A stretch of DNA of 64,000 bases from Vannielia litorea (lineage in GTDB: Bacteria; Pseudomonadota; Alphaproteobacteria; Rhodobacterales; Rhodobacteraceae), in the NCBI RefSeq assembly GCF_019801175.1, contig NZ_JAHVJR010000003.1, positions 1-64,000 on the forward strand. The letters are read 5' to 3'. This document shows positions 16,249 through 25,228 of the stretch, one piece after another (the first letter of the stretch is position 1; the number at the start of each line of letters is the position of its first letter). The notes beneath the pieces are model-generated. The model did not search any database and was not told where the DNA came from. It saw only the letters and a program-made list of their open reading frames with translations. A program made the position numbers and the translations under genes.

Positions 16249-16722
16249 ATGAAACTCAATGAACTCCGTCCCGCCGACGGCTCGACCTTCAACAAAAAGC
16301 GCGTGGGCCGTGGCCCCGGCTCCGGCAAAGGCAAAACTGCCGGCCGCGGTATCAAAGGTCAGAAGTCGCGTTCGGGTGTGGCCATCAATGGCTACGAGGG
16401 CGGCCAGATGCCGATCTACCAGCGTCTTCCCAAGCGCGGCTTCAACAAGCCGAACCGCAAGAAGTTCGCCGTGATCAACCTCGGCCTGATCCAGAAATTC
16501 ATCGACGCCAAGAAGCTCGACGCCAAGGGCACCATCGACGAAGACGCACTGGTGGCCTCCGGCCTCGTGCGCCGCAAGCTCGACGGTGTGCGCATCCTCG
16601 CCAAGGGCGAGCTGACCGCCAAGGTCGCGCTTTCTGTCACCGGTGCTTCCAAGTCGGCCATCGAGGCCGTCGAAAAAGCCGGCGGCTCGCTTTCGGTCAC
16701 GACCGCGCAGGCCGCCGAGTAA
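16249..16722 (+). CDS. rplO: 50S ribosomal protein L15
   Basis: This 157-residue L15 starts MKLNELRPADGSTFNKKRVGRGPGSGKGKTAGRGIKGQKSR and has the GFNKPNRKKF segment. The ATG at 16249 follows AAGGAG; the frame stays open upstream but that part is not family-like. It is separated from rpmD by about 5.1 kb. Confidence 0.97.
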   Translation: MKLNELRPADGSTFNKKRVGRGPGSGKGKTAGRGIKGQKSRSGVAINGYEGGQMPIYQRLPKRGFNKPNRKKFAVINLGLIQKFIDAKKLDAKGTIDEDALVASGLVRRKLDGVRILAKGELTAKVALSVTGASKSAIEAVEKAGGSLSVTTAQAAE

Positions 16723-16770
16723 CACGGTTGCCCAAGGCGGCGCTGGCCCCTACATGGCTAATGACACACA

Positions 16771-16804
16771 TGCGCCGCCGGTCCTGACAGGGCCCGGCGG
16801 CGCA
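16771..16804 (+). terminator. Large hairpin between rplO and secY
   Basis: A perfect 10-bp GC stem (16771-16780 with 16795-16804) carries a small inner CCT/AGG pair. No T-run follows, so attenuation, processing or a protein-binding site is more likely than full termination. It would separate levels of rplO and secY. Confidence 0.5.
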
Positions 16805-16830
16805 TCGGCATAACGAAAAGAGCACACCCC

Positions 16831-18206
<1,376 letters not shown>

Positions 18207-18210
<4 letters not shown>

Positions 18211-18788
18211 ACATCATACTTCTCGGACCGCCCGGAGCGGGCAAAGGCACGCAAGCCAAAATCCTCGTCGAGAGCGAGGGCATGGTGCAGCTCTCGACCG
18301 GAGACATGCTTCGCGCCGCGCGCACCTCGGGCACCGAGATGGGCAACAAGGTTGCCGAAGTGATGGATCGTGGCGACCTCGTGACCGACGAGATCGTCAT
18401 CGGCCTGATCCGCGAGAAACTCGAAGAGGCCCCCGAGAAGAGCTACATCTTCGACGGTTTCCCCCGCACCCTGAAGCAAGCCGATGCCCTCGGTGAGCTG
18501 CTCGAGGAGATGGGCCAGAGCCTCGATCTGGCGCTTGAGTTGCGGGTGAACGACGAGGCGCTCGTCGAGCGCATCCTCAACCGCGCCCGCGAGGCCGTGG
18601 CCGCCGGCGGCGAAGCCCGCGCCGACGACAACGAAGAGAGCCTCAAGACCCGGCTCATGGCCTACTACAAAATGACCTCGCCGCTGGTTGGCTACTACTA
18701 CGCCAAGGGCCTCTACCAGCGCACCGACGGCCTCGCCCCGATCGAAGAGGTCTCCAAGGGCGTCCGCGAGAAGCTGGGGCTGGCTTGA
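18207..18788 (+). CDS. adk: Adenylate kinase (short LID form)
   Basis: This 193-residue protein has the P-loop GPPGAGKGT (residues 8-16), STGDMLRAA, the YIFDGFPRTLKQADAL segment and the RADDNEESLKTRL region. The LID domain is reduced to a short loop, as in many alphaproteobacteria, and has no zinc cysteines. It converts ATP and AMP to two ADP. The start is coupled to secY and its stop overlaps the next frame. Confidence 0.96.
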
Positions 18789-19099
18789 GCGACTGGGGCC
18801 AGCTGGCCGAGCACGCCGCCGAAGAGGCCGGTTGCTTCGCCCGCTGCCCTGACCATCCCAAGAGCCTGCTGGCTTACGATCTCCGAGATGATCTTCTCGC
18901 GCAGCGCCAGCAAGCGGCTTGGGAGGGTTTTGCAAAGGCCCTCTCCGAGAATGGCTTCGAGGGCAGCGCCGAAGCGCTGCAAGGCGAGCTGATCTTCGTC
19001 CTGCAATCCGTCGATGAGGCGTGCCCGGTCTGCGGCGCCACGGCCCCGCTGCCCGAAAACCCTGATCACCGCAGACCGCCGCACCCTTGGGCATCATAA
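18785..19099 (+). CDS. Hypothetical protein with CxxC, coupled to adk
   Basis: A TTG overlaps the adk stop (TTGA) and opens a 104-residue frame. It is rich in acidic residues and Ala, with a helical middle (DLLAQRQQAAWEGFAKALSENGFEG) and a C-terminal CPVCGA motif that could bind zinc or be redox-active. I recognise no family. The coupling and composition favour a real gene, but the TTG start lowers confidence. Confidence 0.5.
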   Translation: MSDWGQLAEHAAEEAGCFARCPDHPKSLLAYDLRDDLLAQRQQAAWEGFAKALSENGFEGSAEALQGELIFVLQSVDEACPVCGATAPLPENPDHRRPPHPWAS

Positions 19100-19407
19100 G
19101 GCGAGCACGTATCGCCCGACCCGCCGACAACCCGGCGCAGTCATCACATCGGGCGGAGCAGGCTTTTCACCGGGGGGATTTTGCGGCATCCTGCTCGGAG
19201 ACGCGATGTCTGGCACGTCAGGATTGACAATTCCTGAACGTGCCCTTGACGCGCCGTCCAAATCCCCTTACTTGGGCGCTTCTCAACCGGGAATCGCCTT
19301 TTGCGACTCGGCCGGAGAATGCATCGGCCCGGGGGCAGCCACCCTTCGGGCCTCTGTTGTGAAAAAAGGTTCTGGCAACACGGAACCGCAACCGAAGGAA
19401 GACCATT
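19100..19407. other. Spacer before rpsM
   Basis: This 308-nt stretch holds no credible gene. It contains the rpsM promoter (see separate entry) and a second unpaired TTGACA at 19224-19229. I see no clear terminator for the preceding unit. Confidence 0.5.
19246..19274 (+). promoter_or_regulatory. Promoter for rpsM-rpsK-rpoA-rplQ
   Basis: TTGACG (19246-19251), 17 nt and TACTTG (19269-19274) lie 134 nt before rpsM. The -35 is strong and the -10 moderate. It would drive the alpha operon separately from secY-adk. Confidence 0.5.
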
Positions 19408-19776
19408 TTGGCCCGTATCGCTGGGGTAAACATCCCGACCGCAAAGCGCGTTCCGATCGCGCTCACCTACATTCATGGCATCGGCCCGGATTCGGCACGC
19501 AAGATCTGCGAAGCCGTCGGCATCGAAGTCACCCGCCGTGTGAACGAACTCTCCGACGCCGAAGTGCTCGCCGTTCGTGAGCACATCGACGCCAACTACA
19601 CCGTCGAAGGCGACCTGCGCCGCGACGTGCAGATGAACGTCAAGCGCCTGATGGACCTCGGCTGCTACCGTGGCCTGCGTCATCGCCGCAACCTGCCCGT
19701 CCGTGGCCAGCGGACCCACACCAACGCTCGCACCCGCAAAGGCCCCGCAAAGGCCATTGCCGGCAAGAAGAAGTAA
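19408..19776 (+). CDS. rpsM: 30S ribosomal protein S13, TTG start
   Basis: This 122-residue S13 begins ARIAGVNIPTAKRVPIALTYIHGIG and ends RGLRHRRNLPVRGQRTHTNARTRKG, which is complete. The family N-terminus falls exactly on a TTG codon at 19408 with GAAGGAAG 7 nt upstream; no ATG or GTG fits. A rare start codon on a highly expressed ribosomal gene is notable. S13 bridges the subunits. Confidence 0.95.
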   Translation: MARIAGVNIPTAKRVPIALTYIHGIGPDSARKICEAVGIEVTRRVNELSDAEVLAVREHIDANYTVEGDLRRDVQMNVKRLMDLGCYRGLRHRRNLPVRGQRTHTNARTRKGPAKAIAGKKK

Positions 19777-19791
19777 GGGAGGGCTCGACCA

Positions 19792-20187
19792 ATGGCACGT
19801 GATACCCGTCGTGGCGCGACCAAGCGCAAGGTTTCCAAGAACATCGCCGCTGGCGTTGCTCATGTGAACTCCTCGTTCAACAACACCAAGATCCTGATCT
19901 CCGACGTCCAGGGCAACGCGATTGCCTGGTCCTCGGCTGGCACCATGGGCTTCAAGGGCTCCCGTAAGTCCACGCCCTACGCCGCCCAGATGGCCGCCGA
20001 AGACGCCGGCCGCAAGGCACAGGACCACGGGGTGAAAACCCTCGAGGTCGAAGTGCAGGGCCCCGGTTCTGGCCGTGAGTCGGCGCTCCGTGCGCTGGCC
20101 GCGATCGGCTTCAACATCACGTCCATCCGCGACGTGACCCCGATCGCCCACAACGGCTGCCGCCCGCCGAAGCGTCGCCGGGTCTGA
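19792..20187 (+). CDS. rpsK: 30S ribosomal protein S11
   Basis: This 131-residue S11 has GVAHVNSSFNNTKILISDVQGNAIAWSSAGTMGFKGSRKSTPYAAQ and the C-terminal signature SIRDVTPIAHNGCRPPKRRRV. It lies in the platform near the E-site. It follows rpsM by 15 nt. The usual rpsD is absent between rpsK and rpoA, as in other alphaproteobacteria. Confidence 0.98.
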   Translation: MARDTRRGATKRKVSKNIAAGVAHVNSSFNNTKILISDVQGNAIAWSSAGTMGFKGSRKSTPYAAQMAAEDAGRKAQDHGVKTLEVEVQGPGSGRESALRALAAIGFNITSIRDVTPIAHNGCRPPKRRRV

Positions 20188-20201
20188 TCACCACGCATTA
20201 G

Positions 20202-20235
20202 CCGGAGGGCCTCACCGCCCTCCGGTCCGTCATTT
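20202..20235 (+). terminator. Hairpin between rpsK and rpoA
   Basis: A perfect 9-bp stem (20202-20210 with 20217-20225) with a 6-nt loop is followed by TCCGTCATTTTAT. It could act as a partial terminator and lower rpoA relative to the ribosomal genes. Confidence 0.55.
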
Positions 20236-20297
20236 TATCCTCGGGCGTTCGCAAGCCTCGGACATGGGCCGCGAACTGGTATGGAGGCGACATACAC

Positions 20298-21314
20298 ATG
20301 ATCCACAAAAACTGGCAGGAACTCATCAAACCCACGCAGCTTGACGTGAAGCCGGGCAATGATCCCGCGCGTCAGGCCACCGTTGTTGCGGAACCGCTGG
20401 AGCGGGGCTTCGGCCTCACCCTCGGCAACGCGCTGCGCCGGGTTCTGCTGAGCTCGCTGCAGGGCGCGGCCATCACCAGCGTCCAGATCGACAACGTGCT
20501 GCACGAGTTCTCCTCCATCGCCGGTGTGCGTGAAGACGTGACCGACGTGGTGCTGAACCTCAAGGGCGTCGCCATCCGCATGGAAGTCGACGGCCCCAAG
20601 CGCATCTCGATCTCCGCCAAGGGCCCGGGCGTTGTCACCGCTGGTGACATCTCTGAAAGCGCTGGCATCGAGATCCTGAACAAGGACCACGTGATCTGCC
20701 ACCTCGATGACGGTGCCGATCTCTACGTGGAGCTGACCGTGAACACCGGCAAGGGCTACGTGGCGGCCGACAAGAACCGCCCCGAAGATGCCCCCATCGG
20801 CCTCATTCCGATCGACGCGATCTACTCGCCCGTGAAGAAGGTGAGCTACGATGTGCAGCCCACCCGTGAGGGCCAGGTGCTGGACTACGACAAGCTGACC
20901 CTGAAGCTCGAAACCGATGGGTCCGTGACCCCGGATGACGCCGTGGCCTACGCCGCCCGCATCCTGCAGGACCAGCTCTCGATCTTCGTCAACTTCGACG
21001 AGCCCGAAGCCGCTGGCCGTCAGGAAGAGGACGATGGCCTCGAGTTCAACCCGCTTCTGCTGAAGAAGGTCGACGAGCTGGAGCTTTCGGTGCGCTCCGC
21101 GAACTGCCTGAAGAACGACAACATCGTCTACATCGGCGACCTGATCCAGAAGACCGAAGCCGAGATGCTCCGCACCCCGAACTTCGGCCGCAAGTCGCTG
21201 AACGAGATCAAAGAGGTTCTGTCGGGCATGGGCCTGCACCTCGGCATGGATGTCGAAGAGTGGCCGCCGGAGAACATCGAAGACCTGGCCAAGAAGTTCG
21301 AAGACCAGTTCTGA
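20298..21314 (+). CDS. rpoA: RNA polymerase alpha subunit
   Basis: This 338-residue protein has the N-terminal dimerisation domain (EPLERGFGLTLGNALRRVLLSSLQGAA) and the C-terminal DNA-binding domain (ELSVRSANCLKNDNIVYIGDLIQKTEAEMLRTPNFGRKSLNEIKEVL). The latter contacts UP elements and activators. The C-terminal domain is complete. It lies between two GC hairpins. Confidence 0.98.
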   Translation: MIHKNWQELIKPTQLDVKPGNDPARQATVVAEPLERGFGLTLGNALRRVLLSSLQGAAITSVQIDNVLHEFSSIAGVREDVTDVVLNLKGVAIRMEVDGPKRISISAKGPGVVTAGDISESAGIEILNKDHVICHLDDGADLYVELTVNTGKGYVAADKNRPEDAPIGLIPIDAIYSPVKKVSYDVQPTREGQVLDYDKLTLKLETDGSVTPDDAVAYAARILQDQLSIFVNFDEPEAAGRQEEDDGLEFNPLLLKKVDELELSVRSANCLKNDNIVYIGDLIQKTEAEMLRTPNFGRKSLNEIKEVLSGMGLHLGMDVEEWPPENIEDLAKKFEDQF

Positions 21315-21321
21315 TCAATTC

Positions 21322-21347
21322 GCGGGGCGCGTTCCGGTGCGCCCCGC
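21322..21347 (+). other. Hairpin between rpoA and rplQ
   Basis: A perfect 9-bp stem (21322-21330 with 21339-21347) with an 8-nt loop lies in the 132-nt spacer. No T-run follows. It may be a processing or stability element. Confidence 0.4.
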
Positions 21348-21446
21348 ATAAGACCCGGGCATCCTGCCCCAAGGAGAGTCGGCGCTACGCACGCCGGCCA
21401 GACAAAGCAAAACCGCCCGTAGAGGGCACCTTTTAGGAGAAGAAAC

Positions 21447-21869
21447 ATGCGTCACGCCCGCGGATACCGCCGCCTGAATCGCACCCATGAGCACCGCAAG
21501 GCGCTCTTCGCCAACATGGCCGGCTCGCTGATCGAGCACGAGCAGATCAAGACGACCCTGCCCAAGGCCAAAGAACTCAAGCGCATCATGGACAAGCTCA
21601 TCACTCTCGGCAAACGCCAGGGCGATCTGCACGCCCGCCGTCAGGCCGCTTCGCGCCTGAAGCAGGATGCCTACGTCGCCAAGCTCTTCGAAGTGCTGGG
21701 CCCGCGCTACGCCGAGCGCAACGGCGGCTACACCCGCGTGCTGAAAGCCGGCTTCCGCTACGGTGACATGGCCCCGATGGCCATCATCGAGCTGGTCGAC
21801 CGTGACCCGGCCGCAAAAGGCGCTGGCGACAAAGCCCGCCTTGAGGCCGAAGAGGCCGCAGCCGAGTAA
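21447..21869 (+). CDS. rplQ: 50S ribosomal protein L17
   Basis: This 140-residue L17 starts MRHARGYRRLNRTHEHRKALFANMAGSLIEHEQIKTTLPKAKEL, has RNGGYTRVLKAGFRYGDMAPMAIIELVDR, and ends in an Ala/Glu tail. It closes the alpha operon just before a strong terminator. The ATG follows AGGAGAAGA. Confidence 0.97.
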   Translation: MRHARGYRRLNRTHEHRKALFANMAGSLIEHEQIKTTLPKAKELKRIMDKLITLGKRQGDLHARRQAASRLKQDAYVAKLFEVLGPRYAERNGGYTRVLKAGFRYGDMAPMAIIELVDRDPAAKGAGDKARLEAEEAAAE

Positions 21870-21891
21870 GCTGTGCCGATTCGTGGAACAG

Positions 21892-21925
21892 AAAAGGCCC
21901 GCACGGTTCTCGTGCGGGCCTTTTT
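21892..21925 (+). terminator. Strong terminator after rplQ
   Basis: A 14-bp stem (21892-21905 with 21911-21924), loop GTTCT, is followed by a T-run. It cleanly ends the ribosomal cluster. A small CCGCGC/GCGCGG hairpin follows at 21933-21947. Confidence 0.92.
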
Positions 21926-21977
21926 CTTGTGTCCGCGCTACGCGCGGCGAAACCGATTCTCCGGCTCCGTAGGCGCC

Positions 21978-22139
21978 TCAGGCGGCGCGGCCCAGCCCGG
22001 GGATCTCGCCCCCGGCCAACCGTTCGATCAAGCTGCGAATCTCTCCGTCGGCCACCGGGGTCGACCCGATGAATTCCAGCAGGTCAGCCCGAAGCGGAAC
22101 CGGCAGGCGCATCAGCTGCGCAAAGGTTTCCGGCCTCAT
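21978..22139 (-). CDS. Possible 53-residue protein divergent from luxR
   Basis: An ATG at 22139 opens a 53-residue frame with alternating helical stretches (RPETFAQLMRLPVPLRADLLEFIG, GEIRSLIERLAGG). A TTG at 22163 would add eight residues. No good ribosome site is visible. It faces away from luxR, with 88 nt between the two starts. No family is recognised; chance is a real alternative. Confidence 0.28.
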   Translation of the reverse strand: MRPETFAQLMRLPVPLRADLLEFIGSTPVADGEIRSLIERLAGGEIPGLGRAA

Positions 22140-22193
22140 TTGTTGCACGAAATGACACTCCAATCGGTGTGTTTCATTGCGCTCAATTTAAGG

Positions 22194-22222
22194 TTGACTG
22201 GATTTGTGGCAACTTGTCTAAA
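22194..22222 (+). promoter_or_regulatory. luxR promoter, probably giving a leaderless mRNA
   Basis: TTGACT (22194-22199), a 17-nt spacer and TCTAAA (22217-22222) predict a start of transcription at about 22228-22229, the luxR ATG itself. No Shine-Dalgarno precedes that ATG, which agrees with leaderless translation. Confidence 0.45.
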
Positions 22223-22231
22223 AAGACATGT
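22212..22231 (+). promoter_or_regulatory. lux-box-like palindrome over the luxR start
   Basis: The 20-bp element ACTTGTCTAAAAAGACATGT is an inverted repeat (7 of 8 arm positions match) with a 4-nt centre, the size and form of a LuxR-type operator. It covers the proposed -10 box and the ATG, so a bound regulator would be expected to repress luxR. That is inference. Confidence 0.5.
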
Positions 22232-22839
22232 CTGACAAACAGAGGATAGATAGGGAGCTCGAGGCCCTCGGGAAGCTGGCCCCTGCGGGATATTTCGCAG
22301 GGCTGCATATCCGCTTTGCCTCACCGCTTCACGTCTTCCAGACGTATGACAAGGCATGGAATGATCATTATACAGCGCAGGCCTATGCCATGCGTGATCC
22401 GATGATCGCCTGGGGGTTTTCCACAGAAGGGGAAACGCGGTGGAGCGAGATAGAATTGCCGGATCCGTTCGGCATTCTCGACGAAGCCGCGGAATTTGGC
22501 CTGAAGTTCGGGATGCAGGTCTCCTGCGGTCCGATCTCTTCACGCACGATCGCAGGGGCAGCACGGGCAGACCGAGAATTCGAGGCAGATGAGATGGCCG
22601 CGATAGGCGATATCATCCGCAAGCTGCACGACCTGACCGAACCTCCGGAGAGTCTCACCCAGGCACAGATAGATGCTCTGCGCCTGATTGCAGCGGGGGA
22701 TCGTCACACTGCTGCAGCTGCCAAACTCAACATCTCCGAAAGTGCGCTCAAAGCACGGCTGACAGCCGCAAGGGAAAGGCTCCACGCCCGAACCACGGCC
22801 GAAGCGCTTCAGCGGGCAAAGGAATACAGACTGCTTTAG
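22228..22839 (+). CDS. luxR: LuxR-family autoinducer-binding transcription regulator
   Basis: This 203-residue protein has an N-terminal acyl-homoserine-lactone-binding domain, with the ligand-pocket pattern W44, Y48/Y53, D57-P58 and W62/W72. The C-terminal LuxR helix-turn-helix covers about residues 143-203 (LTQAQIDALRLIAAGDRHTAAAAKLNISESALKARL). It is shorter than the typical 230-250 residues. It lies 66 nt before luxI on the same strand, so the two form a quorum-sensing pair. No ribosome site precedes the ATG. Confidence 0.85.
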   Translation: MSDKQRIDRELEALGKLAPAGYFAGLHIRFASPLHVFQTYDKAWNDHYTAQAYAMRDPMIAWGFSTEGETRWSEIELPDPFGILDEAAEFGLKFGMQVSCGPISSRTIAGAARADREFEADEMAAIGDIIRKLHDLTEPPESLTQAQIDALRLIAAGDRHTAAAAKLNISESALKARLTAARERLHARTTAEALQRAKEYRLL

Positions 22840-22849
22840 CGTGCCGATC

Positions 22850-22897
22850 TCCTGCTGGGCGCAGGGCTTGCTTTTCACACCACCCCAGCAAGCAGGA
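22850..22897 (+). promoter_or_regulatory. luxI leader with competing inverted repeats
   Basis: TCCTGCTGGG (22850-22859) can pair with 22884-22897 with a 4-nt bulge. The right arm includes most of the AGGAG ribosome site (22894-22898) of luxI. A second, exclusive stem GCTTGCT/AGCAAGC (22866-22872 with 22887-22893) leaves the ribosome site free. This is the form of a translational switch; it has not been shown to be one. Confidence 0.4.
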
Positions 22898-22905
22898 GAA
22901 TTGCG

Positions 22906-23493
22906 ATGCAAACCACCACCCTTTCCTTCGCCAACCTTCACAACCACGGCGAACTTTTTGCCAATCTCTTCCGCGCACGGCGGCAGAGCTTCATCGTGCA
23001 GAACAACTGGGATCTGCCCGAGGCATTGGGAATGGAGTACGACCAGTATGATACCCCCGCCTCGCGCTGGGTCGCGGTGCATGACGGCACCGAGATTCTC
23101 GCGGGCATCCGGCTCACGCCAACCACGGCGCGCTGCGGCATCTACAGCTACATGATCCGCGACGCCCAAAGGCACCTGCTTGATACGATTCCCGCAGACC
23201 TGCTGGATTACGAGGCCCCGATCTCCGACACGATCTGGGAATCGAGCCGCGTCTTCGTGAGCCACACCACGCCGATGAACATCCGGCGCCGGGTCCATGC
23301 CTACCTGATCATGGAGATGACCCGCTCCGCCCGCGAGCTTGGCGCCTCCGAGGTGCTGGGCCTGATTCCCGCCAACTGGCCCCGCTGGGCCGGGCGCTGC
23401 GGGCTGAAGGCCAAGGCGGCGGGCCGGGTGATGGACTTTGACGGCCATCTCAACCAGTGCGTCTCGATCGACCTGCGCGACAACATGCACTGA
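22906..23493 (+). CDS. luxI: Acyl-homoserine-lactone synthase (LuxI family)
   Basis: This 195-residue protein has the family's invariant residues in order: R...F..xW near RARRQSFIVQNNW, the E-Y-D-Q-Y-D acidic triad (residues 45-50), GIRL, and WESSRVFV with its Glu and Arg. It makes AHL signals from S-adenosylmethionine and acyl-ACP. The acyl chain length cannot be read from sequence. The ATG follows AGGAG by 7 nt. rarA follows after 81 nt. Confidence 0.93.
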   Translation: MQTTTLSFANLHNHGELFANLFRARRQSFIVQNNWDLPEALGMEYDQYDTPASRWVAVHDGTEILAGIRLTPTTARCGIYSYMIRDAQRHLLDTIPADLLDYEAPISDTIWESSRVFVSHTTPMNIRRRVHAYLIMEMTRSARELGASEVLGLIPANWPRWAGRCGLKAKAAGRVMDFDGHLNQCVSIDLRDNMH

Positions 23494-23574
23494 CCGGTGC
23501 CCCGCCCGGGGCGGCCCCGCGCCGCCCTGGGCGAAACGCTTCCCCTCGGTCCCCCGAGGCCCTACATCTGCCCC

Positions 23575-24894
23575 ATGGCCGATCTCTTCGACACCGCTGC
23601 TACAGAGCCCGCCGCTGGCGGCAATGCCCCGCGCCCGCTGGCCGACCGGCTGCGCCCGGCAAAGCTGGCCGATGTGATCGGGCAAGAGCACCTTCTGGCC
23701 CCCGATGCGCCTCTCGGGGCCATGCTCGCCTCCGGCAGTCTGTCGTCGCTCGTTCTCTGGGGTCCGCCCGGCGTCGGCAAAACCACCATCGCCCGTCTCT
23801 TGGCCCATGAGACCGATCTCGCATTCGTTCAGATCAGCGCGATCTTCACCGGCGTGCCCGAACTGCGGAAGGTCTTCGAGGCCGCCAAGCTGCGCCGCAC
23901 CAACGGGCAGGGCACGCTGCTCTTCGTCGATGAGATCCACCGCTTCAACAAGGCCCAGCAGGATGGCTTCCTGCCGCATATGGAAGACGGCACCATCGTG
24001 CTCGTCGGCGCCACCACCGAGAACCCCAGCTTCGAGCTGAACGCCGCTATCCTGAGCCGCGCGCAGGTGCTGGTGCTCAACCGGCTTGACGGCAAGGCGC
24101 TCGAGAAGCTGCTGCTCCGGGCCGAAAAGGAACTTGGCGCCGCCCTGCCGCTCACCGGAGAGGCCCGCGAGACCCTGCTCGGCATGGCCGATGGCGATGG
24201 CCGTGCGCTTCTCAACCTCGTCGAGCAGGTCGCTGGCTGGAAGGCCGAGGCCAAGCTCGACCCAAAGGCCCTTGCCGCCCGCCTGCAGCGCCGCGCCGCA
24301 CAATACGACAAGTCGGGCGACGGCCACTACAACCTCATCTCCGCCCTGCACAAATCTGTCAGAGGCTCCGACCCTGACGCCGCCCTCTACTGGTTCGCCC
24401 GGATGCTCGAAGGCGGCGAAGACCCGCGCTTTCTGGCCCGCCGGATCACCCGCATGGCGGTGGAGGATATCGGCCTCGCCGACCCTTCCGCGCAAACCCA
24501 CTGCCTCCACGCCTGGGAGGTCTACGAGCGGCTCGGCAGCCCCGAGGGCGAGTTGGCCCTTGCGCAGGCGCTCACCTACATCGCGCTCGCGCCCAAGTCG
24601 AACGCGGTCTACGTTGCCTACAAGGCCGCGCGCGCGGCGGCCAAGAAGACAGGCTCCGAACCGCCGCCCAAACACATCCTCAACGCGCCCACCAAGCTGA
24701 TGAGCGAGCAGGGCTATGGCGACGGCTACCAGTATGACCACGACGCCGAAGATGGCTTCTCAGGGCAAAACTACTTCCCCGACGGGATGAAGCGCCCGGT
24801 CTGGTATCAGCCGGTCGAGCGCGGCTTCGAGCGCGAGCTGAAAAAGCGGGTGGAGTGGTTCGCAGGCCTCAGGGCCAAGCGGAACAAGGGCTGA
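23575..24894 (+). CDS. rarA: Replication-associated recombination protein A (RarA/MgsA AAA+ ATPase)
   Basis: This 439-residue protein has the clamp-loader-like AAA+ core: RPAKLADVIGQEHLL, Walker A GPPGVGKTT, Walker B LFVDEIHRFNKAQQD, sensor 1 GATTENPSF, and the SVRGSDPDAALYWFARML and KYPN-like C-terminal region. It acts at stalled replication forks with SSB. The ATG at 23575 gives the usual family length; an earlier in-frame start adds an arginine- and proline-rich segment. Linkage to luxI is positional only. Confidence 0.93.
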   Translation: MADLFDTAATEPAAGGNAPRPLADRLRPAKLADVIGQEHLLAPDAPLGAMLASGSLSSLVLWGPPGVGKTTIARLLAHETDLAFVQISAIFTGVPELRKVFEAAKLRRTNGQGTLLFVDEIHRFNKAQQDGFLPHMEDGTIVLVGATTENPSFELNAAILSRAQVLVLNRLDGKALEKLLLRAEKELGAALPLTGEARETLLGMADGDGRALLNLVEQVAGWKAEAKLDPKALAARLQRRAAQYDKSGDGHYNLISALHKSVRGSDPDAALYWFARMLEGGEDPRFLARRITRMAVEDIGLADPSAQTHCLHAWEVYERLGSPEGELALAQALTYIALAPKSNAVYVAYKAARAAAKKTGSEPPPKHILNAPTKLMSEQGYGDGYQYDHDAEDGFSGQNYFPDGMKRPVWYQPVERGFERELKKRVEWFAGLRAKRNKG

Positions 24895-25066
24895 GGCTTG
24901 CGGCGCTCCGAGCGGAGCCGTGGGCCGCACCACATTCCTGCGCAGCAGCGCACAATCAGGCCCGCATAATGCCGGGACAAAACCCTTTGCCGTTCCAATT
25001 CACGACACATTTTCCGGATCATTTTGCCACAGTGAGGGGCGGAGAGAACAGGAAGGACTAACGTAA

Positions 25067-25222
25067 ATGAGTGAAGCAACCGGGGTCTATCGTACCGTGC
25101 GTACCAGCGGCATGGAGATCGCATTCATTGACAAGGGTGTGGGCACTCAAATCGGCATCCCGCGTGAGCGGTACGAGGCCAACGGCTACCAGCCGCCGTT
25201 CGAGAGTCTTCCCCAAAAGTGA
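25067..25222 (+). CDS. 51-residue protein of unknown function
   Basis: An ATG with a strong ribosome site (GGAAGGAC, 8 nt upstream) opens a 51-residue frame. It contains a well-formed middle (GMEIAFIDKGVGTQIGIPRERYEANGY) and a proline-rich end. Composition is balanced and not typical of chance frames in GC-rich DNA, which supports a real small protein. It is convergent with the Roadblock gene. No family is recognised. Confidence 0.65.
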   Translation: MSEATGVYRTVRTSGMEIAFIDKGVGTQIGIPRERYEANGYQPPFESLPQK

Positions 25223-25228
25223 TCTGTC

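Noticed and set aside
22540..24741. A 733-residue open frame on the minus strand across luxR, luxI and rarA
   Set aside because: It lies opposite three genes with clear family motifs. Its length comes from the strong third-position GC bias, which removes stops from the opposite strand; its protein is Gly/Ala/Val-rich with no motif.
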